The notes: a model not told the origin generated them from the sequence alone. Shown: positions 41,013 through 50,930, numbered from the stretch's first letter. The stretch is DNA of 64,000 nt from an uncultured Chryseobacterium sp. (GCA_913774355.1 CAJYGB010000043.1:1-64000); one strand, 5' to 3'. Translations and numbers: made by a program.

Positions 41013-43472
41013 TTAAAAATTTTTAACCAGTTTTATACTGATATTTCTTCCCATATTATAAACTCCCAGATGTCCGTTAGGAGATGCCGAATACTGTTCA
41101 AAATATTTTAAACGGCTCAGGTGATCCTGATAAGCAGTATCAAAAATATTATTAGCCAGAATATAAATATCGAAAAGATTCTTACCATTCTTATTATTCA
41201 GCGAAGTTCCCGCTCCGAAATTGATAAGAGTATATCCGGGAGTTCTGGTCTCCGTATTGTCGTAACTGTAAACCCTGTTCTGGGCAGCTGTGTACTGTAG
41301 CTGAAGTTTTACAAAGGCTTTTTCAAATATACCGGAATTTTCGCCCAGCTCATAACGCAGTTCGGAAATGTATCTGAACGGAGGCATCAACGGAACATAT
41401 TTCGTCGCATCTGTTCTTTCGGCACCCGTAAAACTTTTATTATCTCCGTAAATTAAAGAAGCTGAGTTTTCAAAATGCAGTCTTTTTACAATATGGAGGT
41501 CCAGATTTGCTTCCAGGCCATAAAGCAATACTTTGCCCTGCTGAAATTTGTAGGTAGGATATTCCTGGCCGCCGCTTACGCTCAAAGAATCGGCCCCTGA
41601 AGCAGATAAAAGTCTTGAGTTATAAATATAATTATCTATACTGTTAACAAAAAAACTGGCTCCGGCATTAACAATCCTTGAAGTGTAAATTGCACCCACG
41701 TCCGCCTGATTGCTGAATTCCGGCTTAAATTGATCATTCCCGATCTGATAGAAACCGGTTCCCGGATGTACTCCGTTTGCTGAAATTTCAGAAATATTCG
41801 GTGCACGGTATCCACGGGCAAGGTTAGCCTTTACCGTAAAGTTCTTATTTACTGCATAGCTTGCTCCCACGCTTCCTGTAACTCCGTCGAAAGAAGTGGA
41901 ATACTGAAGAAACGGCTGATCTGCCCCGTCACGGTCTGCCCCATACACCGGCATATCGAATCCGCTTACGGGATTCGGTTTAATATAAAGGGCATCATTA
42001 CGGAACCTCCTGTAATCGTAACGGATTCCCCCACTCAGGCTCAGTTTGTCGAAATCTTTTTTAATGGTTATAAAACTCCCCAGATCGAACTGATTATAAG
42101 AAGGGATCACAAATTCGGTTCCCTGGGTTACATCGTTGGTCTGGTACATTCCGTTAGCACCGATTGCGACTACCCACCGGTCTATTTCCGGCAGAAAATA
42201 TTTCACGTCATAGTTAAAGGTATTAAGCCGGAGATATAAACCCGGTGTATCCTGATAAGGTATTTCCGGATGGCTGTATTCTCTACGCAGGCTTCGCTGA
42301 AAAGCAAAATTGGCGTCCAGTCTGCTGCTTCCGAAGAAAAAACTGTTTTTGAGGAATGCCCTGTAATGCTGAACACGTTGATGAATTACGTTGATTTTAT
42401 AGGAATTGAGTTCTCCATTGCTGACAATCGGCCTGTAATCATCAAGCTCCGTAATCTGTTTGGTAAACTGTCTTGAAAGGGAATCTCTGGATCCGTCCGG
42501 AATTTCCTGCAGGTCGTCGTACATGGAAAGATTCAGGTGGCTATATCCCCATTTTTTATGGATCCCGAAAAAAGCATTGGCAGCAGTTTCGTTAAAACCC
42601 GTATTAAAAACCCTTCCGTCTATGCTGTTTTTATAATCCTTTGCAAGCTTTTTAGAAAATCTTCCCCCGTACTCGAAACCGTTTTTATTTCCGGAAAGAA
42701 ACAGTGAACCACCAAACATCCCGTTATTGGTCTGATATTCCGTAGTGGCAGATCCTGATAATATTTTGCCAGGAGTTCCTGCAGGCGAAGGAATAAGGTT
42801 TACTACTCCGGCCAGAGCATCGGAACCATACATAAGGCTCGCAGGCCCTTTGATGACCTCTACCCTGTCTATCCCGTAATCATCCACTTCAATTCCGTGC
42901 TCATCGCCCCACTGCTGGCCTTCCTGGCGGATGCCGTCGTATAAGGTAAGGATCCGGTTGAAGCCCAATCCACGGATATAGGGTTTGGAAATATTTGGCC
43001 CCGTAGTTACTGCACTTACACCGGGAGTTTTAGCAATGGCATCTATAATATTGGTCGAAAGATTGGTTGTAAGATACTCTTTATTAATGCTTACGATGGG
43101 CAGCGGTGATTTTTTGATCTGTGTTGCTTTGGAAGATCCGGTAATGACAACTTCTGCAATTTCCGTTGCGCTTTTATCCAGTTCAAAATCGGCATGGGTC
43201 TGCCCGTTGATCGTAACAGTCTGAGACACGGTTTTATATCCCGGCTGGCTTACCTGTACTTCATATGATGCAGCAGGCAGATTCTGAAACTCATAGTTTC
43301 CGGAGGCGTCTGTCTGGGAAGAGACATGCAGGTCGGTAATGGTAATACGGGCTTTTGACAATAACGTATGATTGCCGACGTCTGTTACTTTGCCGGAAAG
43401 AGAATTTTGCGACTTTACGGAGTGAATTCCGGCAAGTATAAGAAAGAAGATGAAATATGCTTTCAGATTCAT
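41013..43472 (-). CDS. TonB-dependent outer-membrane receptor, metal-uptake type
   Basis: An 819-residue receptor. After a signal peptide (about 1-21) there is a carboxypeptidase-like domain (about 24-105, G-K-V-T-D, S-G-N-Y-E-F), then a plug with V-V-I-T-G-S (about 108-113) and E-V-I-K-G-P-A-S-L-M-Y-G-S-D-A-L-A-G near 207-224. The barrel ends in I-S-I-K-L-V-K-N-F with the C-terminal Phe. W-G-D-E-H-G-I-E near 191-198 is typical of ZnuD-like metal receptors. The upstream small CxxCH protein fits a metal role. The metal is inferred, not shown. Confidence 0.92.
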   Translation of the reverse strand: MNLKAYFIFFLILAGIHSVKSQNSLSGKVTDVGNHTLLSKARITITDLHVSSQTDASGNYEFQNLPAASYEVQVSQPGYKTVSQTVTINGQTHADFELDKSATEIAEVVITGSSKATQIKKSPLPIVSINKEYLTTNLSTNIIDAIAKTPGVSAVTTGPNISKPYIRGLGFNRILTLYDGIRQEGQQWGDEHGIEVDDYGIDRVEVIKGPASLMYGSDALAGVVNLIPSPAGTPGKILSGSATTEYQTNNGMFGGSLFLSGNKNGFEYGGRFSKKLAKDYKNSIDGRVFNTGFNETAANAFFGIHKKWGYSHLNLSMYDDLQEIPDGSRDSLSRQFTKQITELDDYRPIVSNGELNSYKINVIHQRVQHYRAFLKNSFFFGSSRLDANFAFQRSLRREYSHPEIPYQDTPGLYLRLNTFNYDVKYFLPEIDRWVVAIGANGMYQTNDVTQGTEFVIPSYNQFDLGSFITIKKDFDKLSLSGGIRYDYRRFRNDALYIKPNPVSGFDMPVYGADRDGADQPFLQYSTSFDGVTGSVGASYAVNKNFTVKANLARGYRAPNISEISANGVHPGTGFYQIGNDQFKPEFSNQADVGAIYTSRIVNAGASFFVNSIDNYIYNSRLLSASGADSLSVSGGQEYPTYKFQQGKVLLYGLEANLDLHIVKRLHFENSASLIYGDNKSFTGAERTDATKYVPLMPPFRYISELRYELGENSGIFEKAFVKLQLQYTAAQNRVYSYDNTETRTPGYTLINFGAGTSLNNKNGKNLFDIYILANNIFDTAYQDHLSRLKYFEQYSASPNGHLGVYNMGRNISIKLVKNF

Positions 43473-43607
43473 TTTTTAATTTTTTGATTATGAATAATGT
43501 AATAGGAGATATCTTCCTGAAACATAGGTTCCCGAAGATTAAAGTAAATCAAAAAGACCTGACTCTAAAGGAAGCCAGAGCGGTTATGATAACTGATTTT
43601 GTAAAAA

Positions 43608-43964
43608 TTAAGAAATGGCAGGCGGCCCCCGCAGCTGAAAGGTAAATTTGGTCTGAGACCATATTTTTTCCTGAACAACAATACGCTGTTTTACCTCGTG
43701 GGTAAAATTTTCAAAGGATAAATTCAATTCTTCAGGAACTAAAGTATGTCCTGTCGCTAAGAAATGACAGGCCAGACAGTCGGCCGCTTTTTCCTGTGTC
43801 GCATTCTTGGTCAATATATTTTCTGATTTTTTAAAGCTGAAATTTTTGAAAACCTCCTCCGAACTGTGGCTGTGGAAGTTTTGAGAAAACAGCGCAAGAA
43901 AGTAGATCCCAAACAGCAATTTGGAAATGAAATTCTTCAGATTTCTACTTTCTTTAAAAATCAT
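43608..43964 (-). CDS. Small exported CxxCH protein upstream of TonB receptor
   Basis: A 118-residue protein. A hydrophobic signal or anchor occupies about residues 13-28. H-S-H-S follows near 32-35, then C-L-A-C-H near 63-67 and a basic/aromatic C-terminus. CxxCH could bind heme, but the length and the His cluster fit better a metal-binding accessory like the short Cys/His proteins that precede copper or zinc TonB receptors in Bacteroidota. It is the first gene of a two-gene unit with the receptor (136-nt gap). Confidence 0.6.
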   Translation of the reverse strand: MIFKESRNLKNFISKLLFGIYFLALFSQNFHSHSSEEVFKNFSFKKSENILTKNATQEKAADCLACHFLATGHTLVPEELNLSFENFTHEVKQRIVVQEKIWSQTKFTFQLRGPPAIS

Positions 43965-44225
43965 GTTTCAAAATTATAAAAATATTTTAAAATCAGGATT
44001 AAAGTTTTCTTAAAATACCTCAATTAGGAAGAAATGATGATGCTACAAAAGCACTGCACCTTCCTAAATGCCATTCGTCATTTCTTCATCTATTGAAAAC
44101 TTCAATCCATATCCGAGTTGGCATTGACTATTCAGAATGTACGATTTCCCGCACGGCAGGAACCGAAACATTGTATTTAGATAACCAACTGGAGAGATTT
44201 GCCGTTAAATTCCCTCAGAAAAAAA

Positions 44226-46157
44226 TCAATCCAGCTGAGTTCCTAAGTACTCCCATTCCTGCAGAGCCACTTCCAGCTCTTCTTTGGTCTGGCTGTATTT
44301 TTCCAATGTTTCCTCAGAGGGATTTTCTTTGGCAAAAGAAGCCTCGAATTCTTCTACTTTTAATTCAAGCTCCGAAATTTTTTCTTCGACTTTCTTTATT
44401 TTATTCTGGATATTTTTATGCTCTTTACTGATAATCGTTGCCGGCTGACCGCTGTTGGCCGCTGGTTTTTCTTCCGTTTTTTTCACGTCAGCCTTAGGAA
44501 CATCATTATGAAGCTTTGCCTTTTCAGCCGAGATTTCACGAATTGATTCTTTTTGTCTGAATTCCAGATATTCGTTGATATCGCCTAAGAATTCTTTCAT
44601 CTTTCCGTCGCGGAATTCGTAGATTTTGTCACAAAGTCCCTGCAGGAACTCCCGGTCGTGCGAAATGACGATCAGAGTACCTTCAAACTTCTGCAAGGCC
44701 AGCTTGATGATTTCCTTGGACTGGATGTCAAGGTGGTTCGTAGGTTCGTCCATAATCAGGGTATTGAACGGACGCAATAGTAATTTACAAAGTGCCAGAC
44801 GGTTTCTTTCTCCTCCGGAAAGCACTTTTGTTTTTTTATTCACCGCTTCTCCCTGGAAAAGGAAAGAACCTAAAAGGTCACGGACTCTCGGTCTCGTTTC
44901 TTCCGTTGCGGCATCTTCTGCTTCTTCCTGTACGGTTTTATTCGGAGTTAAAACTTCCTCCTGGTTCTGGGCAAAGTATCCGATGTTTACATTATGGCCC
45001 AGGTTCCAACTTCCGGAATAGTCTTTAATATCCCCTGCTAAAATTTTAGCCAGTGTTGTTTTCCCCTGTCCGTTCTGACCCAGCAAGGCAATCCGGTCAC
45101 CCCGCTGAACAATGAAATCCACATCGTCAAAGATCTGCTTTTCGCCGTATGCTTTTCCTAAATTCTCAGCTTCAAAGATTACTTTCCCAGGAACAACAGA
45201 CTGTACGAAACGGATATTGAATTTGGAAACGTCTTCATTGTCTACTTCGATGCGCTCGATTTTATCCAGTTTTTTGATCAATGACTGGGCAAAAGAAGCT
45301 TTGGTAGCACTGGCACGGAATTTATTGATGTTGTCTTCCATCTGCTTGATCTCAGCATCCTGATTCTTTTTAGCCTGGATCAGTTTCTCACGGCGGTCCT
45401 CACGCATGATGAGGTATTTGGAATAGTTGGCTTTGTAATCGTCTACTTTTCGGTTATTCACATCAAAAGTACGGTTGCAGACTGCGGTCATGAACTGCTT
45501 GTCGTGGCTTACCAGAACAATCGCTCCGGGATAGTCTTTCAGGAAGTTTTCCAGCCAGATGATGGATTCCATATCCAGGTGGTTTGTAGGCTCATCGAGA
45601 AGCATAAGGTCGTTTTTCTGAAGCAGCAGCTTGGCCAGTTCAATCCTCATTCTCCAGCCTCCGGAAAATTCATCGGTGATCTTCTGGAAATCATCGGCTT
45701 TAAATCCTAATCCGAAAAGAACTTTCTCCACGTCACCTTCCAGGTTATAGGCATCATGATGCATCAGGAGATCGTTAAGCTCGGTCATTTTATTGATCAG
45801 ATCCGTGTATGAATCACTTTCATAATCGGTTCTTACGGTCATCTGATGATTGACTTCCTCCAGTTCTTCTTTCCATGCATTGATCTGCTCAAAGGCCTGC
45901 ATCGCTTCTGCCCATACGGTTCTTCCTTTAACGAAATCGAGATCCTGCTTCAGGAAACCGATGGTAATGTTTCCTTCGGGAACCACGTTTCCTTCATAGA
46001 AGGTAATTTCTCCGGAAAGCATTTTCAGCAAAGTGGATTTTCCCGCTCCGTTTTTACCGACCAAACCGATTTTATCATCTTTTTTGATTGTAAAATTTAC
46101 GTTTTGAAACAGATAGTTTCCCGAATGATGTAATCCTAAACCTTGAACCGAAAGCAT
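44226..46157 (-). CDS. ABC-F family ATPase
   Basis: A 643-residue soluble protein with two ABC cassettes and no membrane segments. Walker A sites are G34-K-N-G-A-G-K40-S-T and G-Q-N-G-Q-G-K-T-T near 356-364. The signature sequences F-S-G-G-W-R and L-S-G-G-E-R-N-R-L are present, each followed by L-L-D/M-D-E-P-T-N-H-L-D. The C-terminal tail from about 560 is a coiled coil. ABC-F proteins act on ribosomes; this one resembles the Uup/YheS-type general group, not a clear resistance determinant. -7 box TATTTTTG at 46199-46206. Confidence 0.93.
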   Translation of the reverse strand: MLSVQGLGLHHSGNYLFQNVNFTIKKDDKIGLVGKNGAGKSTLLKMLSGEITFYEGNVVPEGNITIGFLKQDLDFVKGRTVWAEAMQAFEQINAWKEELEEVNHQMTVRTDYESDSYTDLINKMTELNDLLMHHDAYNLEGDVEKVLFGLGFKADDFQKITDEFSGGWRMRIELAKLLLQKNDLMLLDEPTNHLDMESIIWLENFLKDYPGAIVLVSHDKQFMTAVCNRTFDVNNRKVDDYKANYSKYLIMREDRREKLIQAKKNQDAEIKQMEDNINKFRASATKASFAQSLIKKLDKIERIEVDNEDVSKFNIRFVQSVVPGKVIFEAENLGKAYGEKQIFDDVDFIVQRGDRIALLGQNGQGKTTLAKILAGDIKDYSGSWNLGHNVNIGYFAQNQEEVLTPNKTVQEEAEDAATEETRPRVRDLLGSFLFQGEAVNKKTKVLSGGERNRLALCKLLLRPFNTLIMDEPTNHLDIQSKEIIKLALQKFEGTLIVISHDREFLQGLCDKIYEFRDGKMKEFLGDINEYLEFRQKESIREISAEKAKLHNDVPKADVKKTEEKPAANSGQPATIISKEHKNIQNKIKKVEEKISELELKVEEFEASFAKENPSEETLEKYSQTKEELEVALQEWEYLGTQLD

Positions 46158-46591
46158 GTGTTAAATAATGATTAATGTGAATAATGAATTTTCGGGTGCA
46201 AAAATACGGAAAATAAAGCAATTTAAGCCAAACAAAAAGAGCCACTTAAAAAATGGCTCAAGGGGGGAAAACTTATACATTTATAAGTTGAATAAGGCAA
46301 AATTCGGTAAAACAGAGAAAATGTGGTATGGTAGAAATGACTAAATTTCCGATTAGGTATTTCTACGGATAAAGGAAATTTTTAGTTACAATAATAATTC
46401 GACATTCATAAGCCAATAACAGCAATCTTAATACGTTTACAGCACTGCGAAGAAATCAGGGGCTTATTAGTTATAAAGTCCTGAAAAACCTGCTGCTGTA
46501 TCCTGCAGGCATTGATTAATTTAGATAGAAAAATTAAAGCACACCTTTTAATCTGATAAAAATTCAATCGATTCTCAATAGTTCAGTGCGG
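46158..46591. other. 434-nt intergenic region
   Basis: It holds the ABC-F promoter (46199-46206, minus) and an orphan-looking terminator (46239-46259, minus) close to it. The 330 bases between that hairpin and the NUMOD4 gene are non-coding on both strands; I see no transposase remnant or repeat there. Confidence 0.55.
46239..46259 (-). terminator. Minus-strand terminator upstream of the ABC-F gene
   Basis: GAGCCA / TGGCTC stem with a U-run to the left. It would end transcripts coming from the NUMOD4 gene, although it is 330 nt from that stop codon. Confidence 0.6.
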
Positions 46592-47746
46592 TTACTTTTT
46601 TTTATTTAGATGATGGGTAGGGGAACATAGTTCCAGATTTGCAATATCAATATTCCATAGAGGCTCATTTTTATTAATGATAACAATCGAACGGTCATTG
46701 AGATCGAATTTTTTAACAAAACAGTAATAAAGATATTTGTTCAGTCTTATCTGGACCCGTTTGCATTTATGACTTAGGTTGGCATACAGATAGCACTTGC
46801 TATTAAAATTATCCACAAAAAGAGAAATGATGTTTTCTCTGAAAAGAGTTTTGTTTTTATTTTCAGTCCAGGTATCCAGCCGCTTTATTCTTCCTTTATT
46901 GGATATGGCAAAATATCCTTCAAGATTAGGAATTGGTTTCCATATTTCGCCGGGAATATCTTCCAGCGATAAATTCAGGCAGGCTGGAGGGTTGTTATGA
47001 TCAACGGGCGGTTCTCCGATCTTTTTCCACAGGCTTATATTAAATGCTTTTTTTGATCTACTTTTTTCGTCCGGTATAAAATCTTTTTTCGTGGGTATAT
47101 CATCTTTTGCAAACCACCGGAATGTTCCGGCGGTAGTTCTTTTTTTGTTGATAACAGCCAGTATATGTACATGGTGAATCCCCAAAATCTCACTTGCGGC
47201 ATAGATATTTTCATAACTGGCGACAAAACCGCCATCAACGGTATATTGGCTCACGGCCTGCCAATAATTCCCCTTTTTTCCTCTTCCTGTATTGAGTACT
47301 TTATTACGAAGCTCGATAGCTGTTATCTTCCCAAGATTACTATAATGCACATTGAAACGATTTTCATCTTTAAATGATACACGATAGGAGTGATCATCCA
47401 TATCAAATTTTTCAACAAAATGATAATAAACCAAACGGGCTGTTGATCTTCCATATACTTTTCCATCGAGACAAAGATTACATCTTACACTATAGAAATG
47501 AGCCTTTAAATGCTTATTAAAATATCTGAAAACTTGCGGCTTGATAATCCTATCCAATATTTTCTGTTCTCCATGGATGGGAAGCGGGACCATTCGTTCC
47601 AGGCTTTTCACCCGTCCGTAATTGGAAATGGCATAATTCTCAAATCCTTCAATAAGCTCCCACCGCTCATCCTGAAGATCTTCTAAGGAAAAATTGGAAA
47701 GGACGGTATCGATATACTTATCTCCTAGTTCTGTAGGCAGCTTCAT
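46592..47746 (-). CDS. Doubled NUMOD4 protein with NUMOD1 linker and degenerate HNH
   Basis: A 384-residue protein with two homologous halves. Half one has NUMOD4 (E-R-W-E-L-I-E-G-F-E-N-Y-A-I-S-N-Y-G-R-V near 26-45), then Y-Y-H-F-V-E-K-F-D-M-D-D. Half two has E-I-W-K-P-I-P-N-L-E-G-Y-F-A-I-S-N-K-G-R-I near 255-275, then Y-Y-C-F-V-K-K-F-D-L-N-D. Between them is a NUMOD1-like DNA-binding module (Y-A-A-S-E-I-L-G-I near 190-198). NUMOD4 usually precedes an HNH nuclease domain in phage and homing endonucleases, but the catalytic His pattern is missing in both halves. Start 47746 chosen over a longer hydrophobic extension. Confidence 0.75.
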   Translation of the reverse strand: MKLPTELGDKYIDTVLSNFSLEDLQDERWELIEGFENYAISNYGRVKSLERMVPLPIHGEQKILDRIIKPQVFRYFNKHLKAHFYSVRCNLCLDGKVYGRSTARLVYYHFVEKFDMDDHSYRVSFKDENRFNVHYSNLGKITAIELRNKVLNTGRGKKGNYWQAVSQYTVDGGFVASYENIYAASEILGIHHVHILAVINKKRTTAGTFRWFAKDDIPTKKDFIPDEKSRSKKAFNISLWKKIGEPPVDHNNPPACLNLSLEDIPGEIWKPIPNLEGYFAISNKGRIKRLDTWTENKNKTLFRENIISLFVDNFNSKCYLYANLSHKCKRVQIRLNKYLYYCFVKKFDLNDRSIVIINKNEPLWNIDIANLELCSPTHHLNKKK

Positions 47747-47912
47747 AATTTGAAATATTTTTTCTGATTGTTTTTTTAATTTGTATCCAATAAAAATGAT
47801 AAGACAAAAATATACATTTGCCATTAAAATCATCTACACCTTTTAGGTTAGCCCTTTATCCTGGTTTCTGCTTCGCGCTTAAGTTAGTCTGGCCATACCC
47901 AATAAATAAAAA

Positions 47913-47934
47913 GAGCTGCCAACTGTGGCAACTC
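47913..47934 (-). terminator. Terminator of the DUF2235 gene
   Basis: GAG-TGCCA / TGGCA-CTC stem with one mismatch and a 4-nt loop, U-run to the left; about 30 nt past the stop. Confidence 0.7.
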
Positions 47935-47962
47935 TACACCTAAATTTAAAACTGAAAAAGTA

Positions 47963-49312
47963 CTAACATTTATTGTAAAGACTTTCTTTTATAAGTATGG
48001 TCCGGTTCCAATGGTCGTTATTGGGAATATTGGTTCCGTATGCGTAATCCACCACAGAATCTTCTATATGGTGTATTTCCGACTGTAACCTGGTCTGAGA
48101 CTTATTATACTGCTGATCTGAATGCCCGGGAACATTCAGCCCGTTGTTAATGAATTCTGCATGGGCATCATCTTTGGAATGCCGAAGCAAGGCATCGTGG
48201 TACAGTCCGAAATTCGCGGAGATATGAGTATAGTCTGTCAGCATTTCATAATTATAGTCCGGTTTTGTATCCGGCGACGGGTTTTGCACATATTGCTCAA
48301 GCGCATCCGACAATTCCGCAAGGCAGGGATGTTCATATTTTTCGATTTCAAAATCAGATTCCCTGAAATCTGTCCTGAAGATTTGTTTTTCTGCATTGGT
48401 CTCAGAGATCATCAGTCGGCCATAGACTTTCGGAAGCCCGTTGTACACCCAATCCCTGATCACGTAAGCCTGCGAGGAAATACCATTATGCTCTACGCCG
48501 CAATTTTCCAGCAGATTGTTCCAGATCTTATTTCCTTCAGTATCTTCCAGCGTGGCCCTGATGCTTTCCATATAGCCGAAAAGATCATGGTTTTCCGTAA
48601 AAGTCGGGGAAATATAGACCGACTGCGAGCTTTCCAGATAACCGCCTCCAATATCGGCATGGGAGCCGGGTACGAAAATTTCTTTCCACACCGAATGTTC
48701 CGTTGCATAATGTGAATCGCTTCTTTCTTTTGAATCTTCAAAAAGACCGGTAAGCGGAAAAAAATAACGGCATTCATTCAGGGCACAGATATGCAGTACC
48801 TTTTCCGTTTCCGGAAGTACGGTTACTTCATAATTGCTGAACGCTGCGGATTCTACGGTATCAAAGAGCCCGAGAAATTTTATTTTTACAGGGCTTCCGG
48901 AAAACTCCGAATATTCTTTTAACAGTTCATAGCAGAAATTTCTTGCCAGCATTGCGCCACGGCTGAATCCATAGACATAAAAATGATATTCCGTCCCTCC
49001 TTCAGCAGTCAGATTCCGGGCAAATGAGAAAGCCTTTTCCAGCTTGTCATCAGAAGAGTAACCTGATACGCCTGAAGAATTCTTGCAGGTCGCTATGGCA
49101 AAATCGTCGTCTTCGGATCCTGTAACGGTTCCTATTCCTTCTATATAAATTTTTTCATCACCGCTGAAAAGACTGAATAATTTATAGATATTGGTAATCC
49201 CGCTGTAATAGCTCTCATTATTTTTGTCTGGCTTGCGGGGAGAAGCTGCGTTCAACCCGTTGTTTCCGGTACCGTCGAAAAAGATTCCGGCAGAGATAAT
49301 TTTATATTTCAT
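47963..49312 (-). CDS. DUF2235 alpha/beta-hydrolase (possible phospholipase effector)
   Basis: A 449-residue protein. The N-terminal F-F-D-G-T-G-N-N near 12-19 and the nucleophile elbow Y-G-F-S-R-G-A near 115-121 (G-x-S-x-G variant) define DUF2235, the family of Tle-type type VI secretion phospholipases. H-A-D-I-G-G-G-Y near 215-222 carries the catalytic Asp/His region. No VgrG, PAAR or Hcp gene is next to it, so secretion is unproven. It may be an orphan effector or a cytosolic hydrolase. It is preceded by a 138-nt gap after the response-regulator gene. Confidence 0.8.
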   Translation of the reverse strand: MKYKIISAGIFFDGTGNNGLNAASPRKPDKNNESYYSGITNIYKLFSLFSGDEKIYIEGIGTVTGSEDDDFAIATCKNSSGVSGYSSDDKLEKAFSFARNLTAEGGTEYHFYVYGFSRGAMLARNFCYELLKEYSEFSGSPVKIKFLGLFDTVESAAFSNYEVTVLPETEKVLHICALNECRYFFPLTGLFEDSKERSDSHYATEHSVWKEIFVPGSHADIGGGYLESSQSVYISPTFTENHDLFGYMESIRATLEDTEGNKIWNNLLENCGVEHNGISSQAYVIRDWVYNGLPKVYGRLMISETNAEKQIFRTDFRESDFEIEKYEHPCLAELSDALEQYVQNPSPDTKPDYNYEMLTDYTHISANFGLYHDALLRHSKDDAHAEFINNGLNVPGHSDQQYNKSQTRLQSEIHHIEDSVVDYAYGTNIPNNDHWNRTILIKESLYNKC

Positions 49313-49450
49313 TTCACTTTGTGGTTTTTATCTTGTCTTCATTAAGGATAACGAAGTGCTTTATTATATGAACCCTCCAAAGTAACGATGAAAAAAACTC
49401 TGATAATAGCGTAGAAAATACCAAATAAAAAATTCCGTATTTCTACGGAA

Positions 49451-50128
49451 TCATATTCTTTCTAATGGGTGGATGTTATTGATAATGGCATAGATAACGA
49501 TACCTACCGTGTTTTTTGCGCCGATCTTCTCGACAATCCGCTGCCTGTGGCTTTCCACCGTTCTCGGGCTGATGTAAAGCTTTTCTGCAATTTCATTGTT
49601 GGTGCATTCCTGGCATATCAGCTTTACCACTTCTTTTTCGCGGTCGGAAAGCTCATCATCCATCTCGAAAAGGGTTCTTTTCTTTGTAGGGCTGTTCATG
49701 TAGGAAAAGATCATCTGGTGATCTTCCGGCGTAAAGAAAATCCCGTTTTTATAGACCATGGTAATCGCTTCAATAAAGGCATTCCTGTTGGAATTTTTAG
49801 GTAAAAAAGCAGAAACGCCCAGCTTTACCATATAACCTAAAATTGTCGTCTTATAATGGGATGAAAGGATAATAATCTTCAGGTCGGGATATTTCTCCTT
49901 GAGTATTTCCACCAGTTCAAAACCATTCATCGGTAACATCTGTACATCTACCAAAGCAATATGAGGGAAATCTTCAGGAGCAGAATTTTCAAGGGTCTCG
50001 AGAAAATCCGGCCCGTTGTTTGCCATCGCCACTACGGAGATATCCTTTTCAGAGGAAAGCAACATTTTAACTGCTTCCAGGATCAGCTGTTCGTCATCAA
50101 CTAATGCTAATTTGATCTGAGATTTCAT
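49451..50128 (-). CDS. NarL/FixJ-type response regulator
   Basis: A 225-residue two-component regulator. Receiver domain (1-125): acidic pair D11-D12, phospho-acceptor Asp in A-L-V-D-V-Q-M near 58-64, Lys in F-L-P-K-N-S near 108-113. The C-terminal LuxR-type HTH is L-S-D-R-E-K-E-V-V-K-L-I, N-E-I-A-E-K-L-Y-I-S and T-V-E-S-H-R near 160-190. It overlaps its kinase by 32 nt (50097-50128), which implies coupled translation. Targets are unknown. Confidence 0.93.
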   Translation of the reverse strand: MKSQIKLALVDDEQLILEAVKMLLSSEKDISVVAMANNGPDFLETLENSAPEDFPHIALVDVQMLPMNGFELVEILKEKYPDLKIIILSSHYKTTILGYMVKLGVSAFLPKNSNRNAFIEAITMVYKNGIFFTPEDHQMIFSYMNSPTKKRTLFEMDDELSDREKEVVKLICQECTNNEIAEKLYISPRTVESHRQRIVEKIGAKNTVGIVIYAIINNIHPLERI

Positions 50129-50930
50129 TGTTGTACGGAATTTTAATAATTAACCGGCTGCCATGCCCTAAGACATTTTTCCATTTATGTGCCGCATTCA
50201 TCGATTTTATTCTGGATTCGATATTTTTGATACCCATCCCCTTTTTCACTTCTTCATATTCAAAACTGTTCCCATTGTCTGAGATTACAACAGCAAGGTT
50301 ACCGGTATTATCTTTAATATAGATCCAGACCCGGGACGCTTCCGAATGCTTGAGGACATTCGTAGTAAATTCCTGAATGATCCGGTATAACTGAACTTCT
50401 ATAAAAATTTCCTTTTTCTGAAATTTCGGGCTTACATTCAGCGATATATTGATCCTACCTGCCAGGTTGGCAATCAGCTCTTCAATATACAGCACCAGCC
50501 CTACCGATTCCAGATTCACGGGATATAATGAGTGAGAGATGCTTCTCGCCGAATCAATAAGGGAAGACATCTGCGTCGTGATATTTTTCTTAATAAGCTC
50601 ATCCCCTTTGGTGTCGAGGTTGTTCAGCCATAAAGAAAGAATATTGAGACGGTTTCCTATATCGTCGTGGATCATGACCGCGATTCTTTTCCGTTCCGAC
50701 TCCTGCGCTTTTATGTTTTCCAGTACGATCTGTTTCTGATGCTGAACCTCTGCCTCATACTGTGCATTTTTTTCCTTGAGAATTCTCTGGATAAAGCTTC
50801 TGTAAGCCAACAGGACAAAAGACATGATAATTACCAGAACGGCAATCAGCGCAATGAAGAAGGTAATATTTAATGTTATTTCTTTAATTTTAAAAAGGTA
50901 TAAATGATGGATACGTAAAGAAAGCAGCAC
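50097..50930 (-). CDS. NarL-type sensor histidine kinase, one membrane helix
   Basis: A 277-residue kinase. One N-terminal helix (about 21-44) anchors it. The HisKA_3 motif K-R-I-A-V-M-I-H-D-D-I-G-N-R-L-N near 81-96 holds the phospho-acceptor His. ATPase boxes follow: T-T-N-V-L-K-H-S near 188-195 (N), I-S-D-N-G-N-S near 215-221 (G1) and G-M-G-I-K-N-I near 231-237 (G2). There is no periplasmic sensor domain, so sensing may use a partner. The upstream membrane protein overlaps it by 55 nt and could be that partner. The ATG at 50930 may be too far upstream, since the first 18 codons lie over the neighbour's end. Confidence 0.88.
   Translation of the reverse strand: MLLSLRIHHLYLFKIKEITLNITFFIALIAVLVIIMSFVLLAYRSFIQRILKEKNAQYEAEVQHQKQIVLENIKAQESERKRIAVMIHDDIGNRLNILSLWLNNLDTKGDELIKKNITTQMSSLIDSARSISHSLYPVNLESVGLVLYIEELIANLAGRINISLNVSPKFQKKEIFIEVQLYRIIQEFTTNVLKHSEASRVWIYIKDNTGNLAVVISDNGNSFEYEEVKKGMGIKNIESRIKSMNAAHKWKNVLGHGSRLIIKIPYNNEISDQISIS

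Noticed and set aside
43457..43645. 62-codon plus-strand frame between the receptor and the CxxCH gene
   Set aside because: It overlaps the minus-strand 3' end of the CxxCH gene and has no recognisable start signal or domain. Its lysine-rich composition follows from AT-rich DNA.
43608..43964. Cytochrome c from the CxxCH motif
   Set aside because: The protein is short, lacks a distal Met/His context, and has an extra His cluster. A metal-binding accessory of the TonB receptor is more likely.
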